DNA of 64,000 nt, taken from contig NZ_PUHY01000006.1 in NCBI RefSeq assembly GCF_002967765.1, forward strand, positions 558,001 through 622,000, given 5' to 3'. Position 1 is the stretch's first letter, and every line of letters begins with the position of its first letter. Source of the DNA: Blastopirellula marina (lineage in GTDB: Bacteria; Planctomycetota; Planctomycetia; Pirellulales; Pirellulaceae). Made by a program: the position numbers and the translations under genes. The notes beneath the pieces were generated by a model. That model saw only the letters and a program-made list of their open reading frames with translations, had not been told where the DNA came from and made no database searches. Positions 30,071 to 38,853 of the stretch are shown in pieces.

Positions 30071-33000
30071 TCACTGCTCCCCAAACGTTCGTAATAGCGA
30101 CGGACGGCATTCTCGTACTGGACAGGCACCGGATCCTTATCGATCGGTACTCTGGCGTCATCCTTGGTACGTTTTAGAAGTTCTTCGGCAACGCGATTTT
30201 GCAGTTGCGTCAATGGGCGAGCAATCCGCTGTTTGATGATATCCCATTGAGGTGGTGCCGACGTATCAAGAATTTCTCGGCGAATCTCCCGGGCCTCGTC
30301 ACGAATACGCGCTGCTTCCGCACGAAGCTCAGGATCGTCGACGATCTCTTCGACATCTCGCAAACGATCAGACCAGTCGACAAAGTCGTTGCCAGAGAAC
30401 GGCGCCGTTGGATCTAGGCCGCCTTGGTTGAGGAACCGATCGAGTCCACCACCCGCCATATCATTCAGTCCACCACGACTTACACCCTGCTGCTGGCCTT
30501 GTTGTTGTTGGCCTTGTTGTTGTTGACCCTGTTGTTGTTGACCCTGTTGTTGTTGACCCTGTTGTTGTTGACCCTGTTGCTGTTGACCCTGTTGCTGTTG
30601 ACCCTGTTGCTGTTGACCCTGTTGCTGCTGACCCTGCTGCTGCTGACCCTGCTGCTGCTGACCCTGCTGCTGCTGACCCTGCTGCTGCTCACCCTGCTGA
30701 GCTGCTGACCCTGCTGCTGACCCTGCTGCTGACCCTGCTGCTGACCCTGCTGCTGAGCTGACTGACGGGGCGTGCCGTCAGGGTCTTGCTCACCGTTTTG
30801 CTCATTATCAGACGACTGGCCTGATTGTCGATTCGATTGGCGACCTTCGGCGCGAGCCAACTCTCCTTCCAGATCATCGTTTAAGCGTTCCAGTTCACTT
30901 AAGGCGCGACGCAAGGTATCGGTCTCGTCACCCAAGATCTGTTCCGCCGCCTCTTCGACCCCTTCTGCCAATTGATTAATCCCTTCACGGGCCTGGCGTT
31001 CCTGTTGAGCCGCCTCGTTCAGGAAACCGCGATCCAGCAGCATCTCGGTGTTTTCTAACGCTTCTTTGGGATCGGCTTTACGTGTGTTACGAATCGACTC
31101 GTATAATTTCTCCGCCAAGAGAGGCTGTGAATCTTCTGCTTGCTCGATCGTTTCTCGCATCCGTTCTAGCAGCTGTTCAAGTCGCTCTTGTTGTTGAGCC
31201 AGTTGTTGCTCGGTCTCGTCTTGACCGTCTGATTCTCGAAGCGAGTTGTTGTTCTCGTTCGAGCCGCTGTTTAAATTCTCAAGTTGCTCGGCCAATTTCT
31301 CTTCTTCCTGGACCAAGTCTTGGGCTTGCTGACGCATCTCACGGACTTGCTCTTCAAACTCGCCGGAGGCACGTTTTTGGAACTCTTCTTTTAGTTCATC
31401 TAGGCCACGTTGGGCACGCGTTCCCTCGTTGGCGGCTTGGGTGACCATCTGTTGTTCCAATGCTTCCGAAGAACGGCGGGTATTCTCGCGAGCTTCTTCC
31501 AATTGTTGACGCTGCTCGGCCATGCGTTCCTGGTTTTCAGGCCGCTCCATCCGCTCTTGCAGTTCATCCGTATCGCGAAGAATTTCTTCTTGCTCTTCGC
31601 GCAGGCGCTTAAGTTGCCGCTCGGCTTCCGCCCGCTCTTCTTCGGTCTCAGCGGCTTCCAGGGCTCCTTGCAGTTCTTTGATCCGATCGTTTAGGTCCTC
31701 CTGTCGCTGGGCGAGTTCCCGCAGGCGGTTAAGAATCTGGCGATCTTCACGTGCCTCTTGCTGCTCTTCGGTTTGGGCTTGCTGTTCCTGGGCATAGCGA
31801 TTCTCGTCCTCGTTGAGTTGCAACTGCTGAAGTTGCTGCTGCGAGCGACTGTTCTGCGATTGCTGAGACTGTTGAGACTGCTGCTGGGATTGCTGCGATT
31901 GAACAACTTCATGCTCGCGGGCTCTAAGCCGAAGCAGACCTTGGTAGGCGGCTTGCTCCAATTGCAAGGCAGGCTTCAGCTTCTCGATTGCCGTTTCTGT
32001 GACAGCATCTTCCAAGGTGATTTGGGCCTCGGACATATTCTTGCGTACCGACATCGCGTGTTCGATCGATTCGACATCTTGCAGGTTCTGCTCCAGTTCT
32101 TCCAACTGCGTCAGGGCATCAATTTGCGACTGAGCGATGAGGGTGACATCGTCCGCAAATGTATCAGTCGGTTCCGCTCGTGTTTCACGACGGATGATCT
32201 TCCAGGTCGCATTGATGATTTGCTTCTGAAGCTCGGCCAACTGCTGAGCTTGCTGAGCGTTCTCGCCGCCTTGTTGTTGCTGCTGTTGTTGCTGTTGCTG
32301 CGAGCCATCAGGTGGTTGTTGCCCCTGGCGAAAGATTTCCTCGAAGGGTCGTACTTCGGCAAAGAACATATCGCTGGACGTTCGTCGTACTTCGCCGGTT
32401 GGCCCGATATCTTCGGCCCAGAAATACCAAGAAAGCAATTCGTCCGGCTCGGCTGCGAGTTCTTCAAACGCCAAGAGGTGGGCCGTCTCAATCCGTTCTT
32501 TCGTGGGGAAAGTGTCGCCGAGCGGGACTTCGCGATCGAGCTTGCCGGGGATTGAGTAGCTAATGCCGACGCGTTTCAAGCCAAAGTCATCCCAGGCAGA
32601 AGCAGCCAAGTCGACTTCTTCAATCGGTGACACTTCAATATCGCGAGTCGGTTGAGCCAATTTGATATCAGGTGGCAAATTGGCGATCATTGTGATCCGC
32701 AATTCGGGCGGATGCTTATTGGTTCGGCCAGCATCGTCGGTCAGGTGCAGCGTAAGTTCACGCGATCGATCGACCACAAACGTGGTGCTGTACGTCAGCG
32801 GATCGGTAGTATCGACGGCTAACTCGATTGTCTGTTCGCCCTCTTTCGTTTGTTCGACGAATTTAGCACTGGCTAGTGGTTTATTGACCTTGCAAAACAG
32901 AGTTAGCTCGGATCCTTCTACGGCCGAAACGCGACGGACGTCTTGGATAAACTTGTCTTCCTGATCGGTGTAATTCGGGAACACCAGCTTGGCATCCGTT

Positions 33001-33851
33001 TGTAGAAGCAAAGGATACTCGAAGACGGTCACCTCGAAATCGCGTGTCATCTGATTGGCGAAGGCCACACGATAACTGAGTGGTTGCGTCACGGACGCAA
33101 TCCTTCCGCCAAACAAAGGATCGTCGAGCGACTGCGACATGCTGACGTTATGTTCCTGACCCTCCTCCGTCGTATAGGTCAACGTTGCGTCGGGAGGGAG
33201 ACGATCGGCGAAGCGAGCCAACACCAGCAAACTAGTACCTCGCTCGATTTCGGTATCCCCCGGCTCGATCGTCGCTTCGTACTGCGTTCCACTGAGAACG
33301 ACGTCGTCGAAGCTAAGGTCGGAGTCGGGTAGGTTGGCGGCAAGCTCCGAATTGAGCGATCCGAGCGCAATCGCGGCCAGGGCCATTAATGCCACACCAA
33401 GGTAAGCTGAGAACCGGGCCAGACCCATTTTCCCGCGGGAAACGATCATCTCCCAGTTATGACTTAGCGCGTGATACACCGCTTTATTGATGACTTCTCG
33501 CTGAAGATACCCTACCCGGCCAGTCTCCTTATCGGGTTGTTGCTCAACGGCCGTTACCAAAGCGGAATCTAATTGAGGGTAGAAGGTTTCGATCCGATGA
33601 GCCACGTTGCGCACATTGCGGGCCGATCGCATACTGATCACGTAAACGGCCAACGAACCCACCAGGGCAATCCCGGTCGCCCAATAGATGCCTCCTTCGA
33701 CGATGTAACCGGTCGACTTGCTGGCGAAGTAGAGCAAGCCAACGGCGATCGCTCCCAAGATCCAGACAATGCCCATACCGCTCCAGAAACGGAATGTCCG
33801 TAATCGCCGAGCGACACGGTCGAGCTGACGGGTGAGTTCGCGATCAATCAT
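30067..33851 (-). pseudogene. DUF4175-like giant coiled-coil membrane protein, apparent frameshift in the Gln-Gly repeat
   Basis: Start ATG at 33849-33851 overlaps the upstream stop (ATGA). Residues 1-90 hold two membrane segments. A beta-rich region of about 450 residues follows, then a polyQ stretch and a Glu/Gln/Arg-rich coiled coil of about 450 residues. The frame runs correctly to a Gln-Gly repeat, slips near 30695-30708, and would stop at 30480. From there the other frame carries QQQQG units straight into the expected C-terminus (from 30459: AGGGLDRFLNQGGLDP) and stops at 30067, overlapping the next gene by four bases. One missing base restores a 1261-residue protein. CAA/CAG changes in the tract are silent only in the Gln frame. 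Assembly error and true mutation are both possible. Confidence 0.82.
30484..30757. repeat. Gln-Gly-coding minisatellite (12-bp then 15-bp units)
   Basis: On the minus strand about four 12-bp units (GGT CAG CAG CAG) are followed, after an irregular GAGCTG on the plus strand at 30699-30704, by about thirteen 15-bp units (GGT plus four CAG/CAA). The encoded units are GQQQ and then GQQQQ. Units become richer in CAA towards the 3' end of the gene. The irregular point is where the reading frame breaks. Confidence 0.9.
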
Positions 33852-35956
33852 GCGAGGTCTCCCAATTCCTGAGCGGGTTGATGCGTTCGCCGAGCGGCGA
33901 GCAAAGTTTCCACAGCCAAGAGCACCAAGACTGCCACGACCAGCCACTTCCAAATTTTCTGGCGGCTCTCTAGCTCGACGTCGCGCAGTTGTCGCATCTG
34001 CTCTAACTGCTCGGCTTGGGTGGGGGTCGTCCCCATGGCGATGTCGAACTGTTCCAATCGTTCGAGCGGTAGCGAATCAGTCTCACTTTCCGCGTCGGCC
34101 AGGTTCACCGCAAATGACGACTCATGACCATCGTGGATTAGCGTGTAAATGCCAGGCACAGTTGTTTCGGCGAAGGTTTCCGCAGCGTCCGTCAGTTCTA
34201 ATGTCTTACGATCTGGCGTTCGCACACTTTGTTTTCCGTTGGCATCCGGCAGAGGCACGGCCTGATTCACAACATAGGACTGCGACGCTAATTGACCACG
34301 GGCCCCCAGTTCCAACCAACGGGACAACAGCGGGAGAAATTTGGTCGAAAGAGCTAACTGACTATCACTGCGATTCCAGCCAGCGGTCATGACGTATAGA
34401 TTGCCCACGCCACGTTGCATCGACCAGAGGGCAGGTGTGCCATCTTCGAATTGAGCTATTACATTCGCACCGTCAACTCCATCCAAGTTCACCCTACGAT
34501 GATCCCAGAATCGAATTTTGGTGAAATCGTTGTAACGTGCCGCTGCGAACGGTACGAAAAGCGGATGCCGGAAGTCGATGTGCCCCAGCATCGCGTAGTC
34601 CTCTTGGGAATCGTCATCTGCCTGTTGGCTGGGAAACAAACTGATTCCCCCCAACCATTCACTGACCTGGTTGACCATCTCATCGCTCTTCAAGACGACC
34701 AACGCATGTCCGCCGTGATTCAGATAGCGATCGATCTCGGCTTGCTGCTCTGTGCTTGGTGCTTGTGTGATCACCACGAAACGTGGCGCGGCGTCAAATT
34801 CCCACTTGGGACCCGTTTCCGCGTCGTAAGCTTGTACTTCGACTTTGCGGGCCGGTGTCTCGCCGAATGCCCGTGTCAGATAGAACCGCATTTCGTTCGC
34901 ATCGTCTTCTGCTTCCGATCCGAAATAAGCAATTTGAATCTGCTCTTGAAGCGGCGGAACTACGAAGAACGTATTGTCGAACTCCATTCCTTCACCATCG
35001 CCGCGAAGTAGCAGCCGATCTGGTTTCGCCCCGCCAACATCGTAGGGAACGTCCAGGACCAAGCTTTCGCCAGGGGGAACATAAAACGCCACCGAGCGGG
35101 ACTGATCGGTTGAACCATCGCTCCATGCGACTTCAAATTGTTCGATCTTGGCATCGGCAACGTTCCGTACACGTACTCGCGGGGCCCGTTGTTCATCAAT
35201 GGAATCCTCTTCACTGGCGAGAATTCGAACACGGGCGTTCGATCCATCGGTCGGAGCCATCGTGCGAACGTCTAACCGGACCGACTCCGGCCACTGGCTG
35301 GTTTGCAGGGCATCTAACTGCGAGCCTGATTGAACGTCACTTACCAGCACAATTTGTAGTGCCGCGTGCGTCTGACGAAGGTCGTCGGTCGCTTCCAAAC
35401 GCTCGGCCACGCTCAACAAGGCGCCGCCCAGGTTACTCGCTCCCCACGTAGGCGACAATTCGTCGAGCTTCTCACGCACCAATTCACGCCGTTGGCTGCG
35501 TGTGAGTTGGCCAGTCTCTTCCGGGGTGACCACGGTGTGAAGTGTTTCGTCGAAAGTAAACAACGACACCTCATCGGTCGGTTCCAAATTGTCGACGGTA
35601 GACTTGGCTTCGTCGATTGTTTGCTGCCACAAATCACCCCTTCGCATGCTGGCACTTTGATCGACAAGAATCGCAATGTGCCGCTGGGCCACATCCTCAG
35701 GGGATAGTTGTGCTTCGCTGCGGAAATAGGGCCGCATGAAGGCAATCACCAGCAATAAAATCACCAGCGAACGAAGCAAGAGAAGGAACCACTGATCGAG
35801 CCGACTCCGTCGCGTCAATTTCGGCGGAGATGGTTTAAGGAACATCAATGAACTGAATTCGTAATGGGCTTTTGGCGTTCGCCGGATCAAGTGAAACAAG
35901 ATCGGCGCTGCGATCGCAGCCGCTCCCAATAAAAAGAATCCGGAAAGAACACTCAT
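33848..35956 (-). CDS. BatA-type membrane protein with VWA domain
   Basis: A 702-residue protein. The N-terminal BatA segment has two membrane helices (about 5-23 and 57-75) with the typical PILFHLIRRTPK between them. The VWA domain starts near 90; its metal site DQSAS is D99, S101 and S103. A long beta-rich and GATase-like region follows (about 300-600). The last membrane helix (about 675-690) is close to the C-terminus. It overlaps both neighbours by four bases (ATGA at 35953-35956 and at 33848-33851). VWA proteins of this set work with MoxR ATPases in assembling or refolding envelope complexes (known for the family). The exact client here is unknown. Confidence 0.92.
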   Translation of the reverse strand: MSVLSGFFLLGAAAIAAPILFHLIRRTPKAHYEFSSLMFLKPSPPKLTRRSRLDQWFLLLLRSLVILLLVIAFMRPYFRSEAQLSPEDVAQRHIAILVDQSASMRRGDLWQQTIDEAKSTVDNLEPTDEVSLFTFDETLHTVVTPEETGQLTRSQRRELVREKLDELSPTWGASNLGGALLSVAERLEATDDLRQTHAALQIVLVSDVQSGSQLDALQTSQWPESVRLDVRTMAPTDGSNARVRILASEEDSIDEQRAPRVRVRNVADAKIEQFEVAWSDGSTDQSRSVAFYVPPGESLVLDVPYDVGGAKPDRLLLRGDGEGMEFDNTFFVVPPLQEQIQIAYFGSEAEDDANEMRFYLTRAFGETPARKVEVQAYDAETGPKWEFDAAPRFVVITQAPSTEQQAEIDRYLNHGGHALVVLKSDEMVNQVSEWLGGISLFPSQQADDDSQEDYAMLGHIDFRHPLFVPFAAARYNDFTKIRFWDHRRVNLDGVDGANVIAQFEDGTPALWSMQRGVGNLYVMTAGWNRSDSQLALSTKFLPLLSRWLELGARGQLASQSYVVNQAVPLPDANGKQSVRTPDRKTLELTDAAETFAETTVPGIYTLIHDGHESSFAVNLADAESETDSLPLERLEQFDIAMGTTPTQAEQLEQMRQLRDVELESRQKIWKWLVVAVLVLLAVETLLAARRTHQPAQELGDLA

Positions 35957-36933
35957 GAGCCACTTCCTGCAATGGGTGTCCGTTGGCGAACCGTCCCGCG
36001 GCCCCGCTTCATTCGATCCGCAAGCAGATCGAACAGTATCAATTCCAGAGGTCGATCGATTGAAATCTGATGTAAGTCAACTCCCAGATTATTGCAGATC
36101 GTCTGCAAGGCATTGGCGTGCTCTTGGAACTGGCCAAGATAGTTTTCGCGGGCTGCGTCCGGGTCGATGTACAAGTTTCGTCCCGATTCGACATCATGAA
36201 ACATCGCCGGTTGATCGAATTTGAAATCAATCTCACGAGGATCAAGGACACGCAGGACGACCACCTCGTGCCCACGAGCTCGAAGATAGCTGAGGTTTTT
36301 CTTGAGCGAACCAATGGGAGTCAGGAGATCCGAGATCAACACCACGACGCCTCGTTTGGCAACCGTCGCCGCGATCTGCTCAAGCGGCTTTTCAATGTCG
36401 GTTGCTTTGCCCGCTGGTGCTCGTTCGAGACTCATCATCAATTGATGCACGTGGCCAGGCCGAAAGCGGGCCGGTATGCGGTCGGTAATTGCTTCATCAA
36501 ACGTCAGCAAACCGACGGCATCACGCTGCAGCGAAAGAAAGTAAGCAATCGTGGCAGCAGCCGTTTTGGCATATTCGGCTTTGTCGTAGCCGACCGTACC
36601 GAAGCTCATCGAGCGACTGAGATCGACTAGCAAGTGACATCGTAGATTGGTTTCGTCCTCGAAGCATTTGATGAAGTAGCGATCGGACCGGGCATACAGT
36701 TTCCAATCGAGAAAACGTGTATCGTCGCCGGTAGAATATTGGCGATACTCAGTAAATTCAACCGAGAACCCGTGGTACGGCGAGCGATGCAATCCAGTGA
36801 GAAAACCTTCTACGATCGCGCTGGCCCGCAATTCCAAGTTCTTGATGCGCATGAGCGAACCGGGGTCGATCAACGCGGCCGAACCTCGTTTACCGGCGGC
36901 AGTTTTGGCTGAAGAAGTCGATCCGTTACTCAT
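35953..36933 (-). CDS. DUF58 domain-containing protein
   Basis: A 326-residue cytoplasmic protein of the DUF58 family, standard partner of MoxR ATPases. It has the family block HGFSVEFTEYRQYSTGDD followed by RFLDWKLYARSDRYFIK. A degenerate VWA-like site follows in LVDLSRSMSFG (D, S, S), and VVLISDLLTP marks the core. A Ser/Ala/Gly-rich N-terminus lies before it. No membrane segment is visible. Its ATG shares one base with the MoxR stop (TGATG), and its end overlaps the BatA gene by four bases. Confidence 0.94.
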   Translation of the reverse strand: MSNGSTSSAKTAAGKRGSAALIDPGSLMRIKNLELRASAIVEGFLTGLHRSPYHGFSVEFTEYRQYSTGDDTRFLDWKLYARSDRYFIKCFEDETNLRCHLLVDLSRSMSFGTVGYDKAEYAKTAAATIAYFLSLQRDAVGLLTFDEAITDRIPARFRPGHVHQLMMSLERAPAGKATDIEKPLEQIAATVAKRGVVVLISDLLTPIGSLKKNLSYLRARGHEVVVLRVLDPREIDFKFDQPAMFHDVESGRNLYIDPDAARENYLGQFQEHANALQTICNNLGVDLHQISIDRPLELILFDLLADRMKRGRGTVRQRTPIAGSGS

Positions 36934-37946
36934 CAGGCCCCCGGTACCGGAATAGTCTTCAGCAAGCGATCAATCACCTTCTCGACGGTTACGCCTTCCG
37001 CTTCCGCGCGATAACCAACCAAGATTCGATGTCGCAGTGTGACATGAGCCAACGCCTTGATGTCTTCCGCTGCAACATGAGGCCGACCTTGCAGCAAGGC
37101 ACGAGCTTTCGCCCCCAGTACTAAGTACTGAGCCGCGCGCAGCCCGGCTCCCCAAGTGACCCATTCGTTGACAAAATCAGGCGTGTTTGCCCGACCTGGC
37201 CGTGAGGCATCGGCGATGCGGACCGCGTAGCGCACCAGTGACTCGGCGATCGGCACCTTCTTGACAATACCGTGGAAACGCAAAACATCTTCACCCGAGA
37301 ACAGAGAGTTAATCGGCTCGTTGGAGCGAGAGGTCGTTTGATTAACGACCGCAACTTCGTCATCCTCGGGCAGGTAGTCCATCCAGATGTTAAACATGAA
37401 CCGGTCGAGTTGTGCTTCTGGAAGCGGGTAGGTCCCTTCCATTTCGATCGGGTTTTGGGTCGCGAGCACAAAGAACGGCTCTTCCAGTTTGTAGCGAACC
37501 CCGGCGGCGGTGACCTGATGTTCCTGCATCGCCTCCAGCAAGGCAGCTTGCGTTTTCGGCGGAGTACGGTTGATTTCGTCGGCCAAAATTACGTTGGCAA
37601 AGATTGGCCCTTTGGCGAATTGCAGCTTACGACGCCCCTCTTCGGTTTCTTCTAAGATTTCGGTACCGGTGATGTCGGCTGGCATCAGGTCGGGCGTAAA
37701 CTGGATACGACGAAACTCAAGATCGAAAATCTGCGAGATCGAATTGACCAGCAACGTTTTTGCGAGGCCAGGGGCACCAGTGATCAGGCAGTGCCCGCCA
37801 GCAAACAAGCACAGGAGAAGTTGTTCGATCACTTCGTGCTGACCGATCACAGACTTGGAGAGTTCGCTTAGAATCTGTTCGCGGCCGACACGGATTTGTT
37901 CGACAACTTGTTGCTCGGCATCATGGCCTTCAGTCTCAGTACTCAC
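36933..37946 (-). CDS. MoxR-family AAA+ ATPase
   Basis: A 337-residue MoxR ATPase. Walker A is GAPGLAKT (57-64) and Walker B is VILADEINRTPPKTQAALLEAM. Sensor 1 is VLATQNPIEMEGTYPLPEAQLDRFM, and the C-terminal lid has the arginine-rich RHRILVGYRAEAEGV. It acts as a chaperone-like ATPase with the DUF58 and VWA proteins encoded next in the operon. The gap of 61 bp to the DUF4159 gene, against overlaps elsewhere, leaves room for a ribosome site but no obvious terminator. Confidence 0.96.
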   Translation of the reverse strand: MSTETEGHDAEQQVVEQIRVGREQILSELSKSVIGQHEVIEQLLLCLFAGGHCLITGAPGLAKTLLVNSISQIFDLEFRRIQFTPDLMPADITGTEILEETEEGRRKLQFAKGPIFANVILADEINRTPPKTQAALLEAMQEHQVTAAGVRYKLEEPFFVLATQNPIEMEGTYPLPEAQLDRFMFNIWMDYLPEDDEVAVVNQTTSRSNEPINSLFSGEDVLRFHGIVKKVPIAESLVRYAVRIADASRPGRANTPDFVNEWVTWGAGLRAAQYLVLGAKARALLQGRPHVAAEDIKALAHVTLRHRILVGYRAEAEGVTVEKVIDRLLKTIPVPGA

Positions 37947-38007
37947 GATGGTTGATCTTTCTCGCTGGTGCTAACGGAGGATTGGCCAAACGGCGTCAGG
38001 GCAAGTC

Positions 38008-38853
38008 TTAGTGGGTCATGGCATAGGTAATAATGTTGATTCCCAGGGGGTAAGCGAATCGCTCGGAGTATTGCTTGAAGTAGGTAGGATCGACCCCTTC
38101 CTCTTCCCATCCATCACCCAGATCGGTGTTATGACAAATAATTGCCATCATGCGGCCGTCGTCGTCGAAGATGCCTCGGTAATGCGGTTCTTGGGCGTCA
38201 GAGCGTTCGGTGGAACTGCCCCGCATCCAAGTGCCGATACTCACAATCATCGGCTTCTCTTGGAGGTCGTACACCAAGTGGAAGATATCGTGCTCGAGCG
38301 GCAACTCTTGCGGTTCACGATCGGGAAAAACCCGCTTAATATTCTGGTAGAACGTATACCACTCGTCCTCGCCCCAGAAGTCGTCGACCATCAGAAAACC
38401 ACCGTTGAGCAAATAACGTCGCAGCCCTTCAACTTCGCCTTGCGAGAGATTCATATCGCCCGGTTCAACGATGTATAGGAATGGATAGTCAGAAAGATCA
38501 TCGTCGGTCAATTCGACAATGACACTCTCTGGGTGGACTTCCATCGAAGTTAGCTCCCGCAAGCGATGCGGTAAATTCAAATCACTTTCCGGAAAGTCGA
38601 TTGCCCACTTATCTCGCCAACCGTACGAGGTGTACTTAACTCGCGCAAAGCGAAATGCATCGTGCTGAAAACGCTCGTCGATCTCCCAGTCATTCTTCGC
38701 GCCCCGTTCCGGACTACTGCGATATCCGCGACCACCGAAGTTATCGCGCATGCGTCGGCCCCCTCCACCAAATTGAGCGAAGACGACCCCAGTAATCAGC
38801 GTGAGACAGGCAACCAAAAGCAGTAACCTTGCCGGTTTCGATTTCAAGATCAT
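38008..38853 (-). CDS. Exported DUF4159 domain-containing protein
   Basis: A 281-residue protein. A signal peptide (about 1-27, ending VVFAQ) is followed by a Gly/Arg-rich linker and the DUF4159 domain (about 60-275). The domain contains FARVKYTSYGWRD, YPFLYIVEPGDMNLS and LNGGFLMVDDFWG, a GATase-like alpha/beta fold. DUF4159 proteins regularly accompany MoxR/BatA operons in Planctomycetes. ATGA overlap with the TPR protein gene at 38850-38853 shows coupling. Function unknown. A Rossmann-like periplasmic binding role is a guess from the fold. Confidence 0.9.
   Translation of the reverse strand: MILKSKPARLLLLVACLTLITGVVFAQFGGGGRRMRDNFGGRGYRSSPERGAKNDWEIDERFQHDAFRFARVKYTSYGWRDKWAIDFPESDLNLPHRLRELTSMEVHPESVIVELTDDDLSDYPFLYIVEPGDMNLSQGEVEGLRRYLLNGGFLMVDDFWGEDEWYTFYQNIKRVFPDREPQELPLEHDIFHLVYDLQEKPMIVSIGTWMRGSSTERSDAQEPHYRGIFDDDGRMMAIICHNTDLGDGWEEEGVDPTYFKQYSERFAYPLGINIITYAMTH

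Noticed and set aside
30424-30708. Plus-strand frame of Leu-rich repeats across the minisatellite, resembling a hydrophobic protein
   Set aside because: It is the reverse complement of Gln-Gly codons; repeats stay open in several frames.
30484-30757. Regular repeats that could be mistaken for a CRISPR array
   Set aside because: Units are 12 or 15 bp, contiguous and without spacers, and code for Gln-Gly in the gene's frame.
31758-32555. 265-codon plus-strand frame opposite the coiled-coil gene
   Set aside because: Mirror of the Glu/Gln/Arg-rich codons of the DUF4175-like gene; no ribosome site or family motif.
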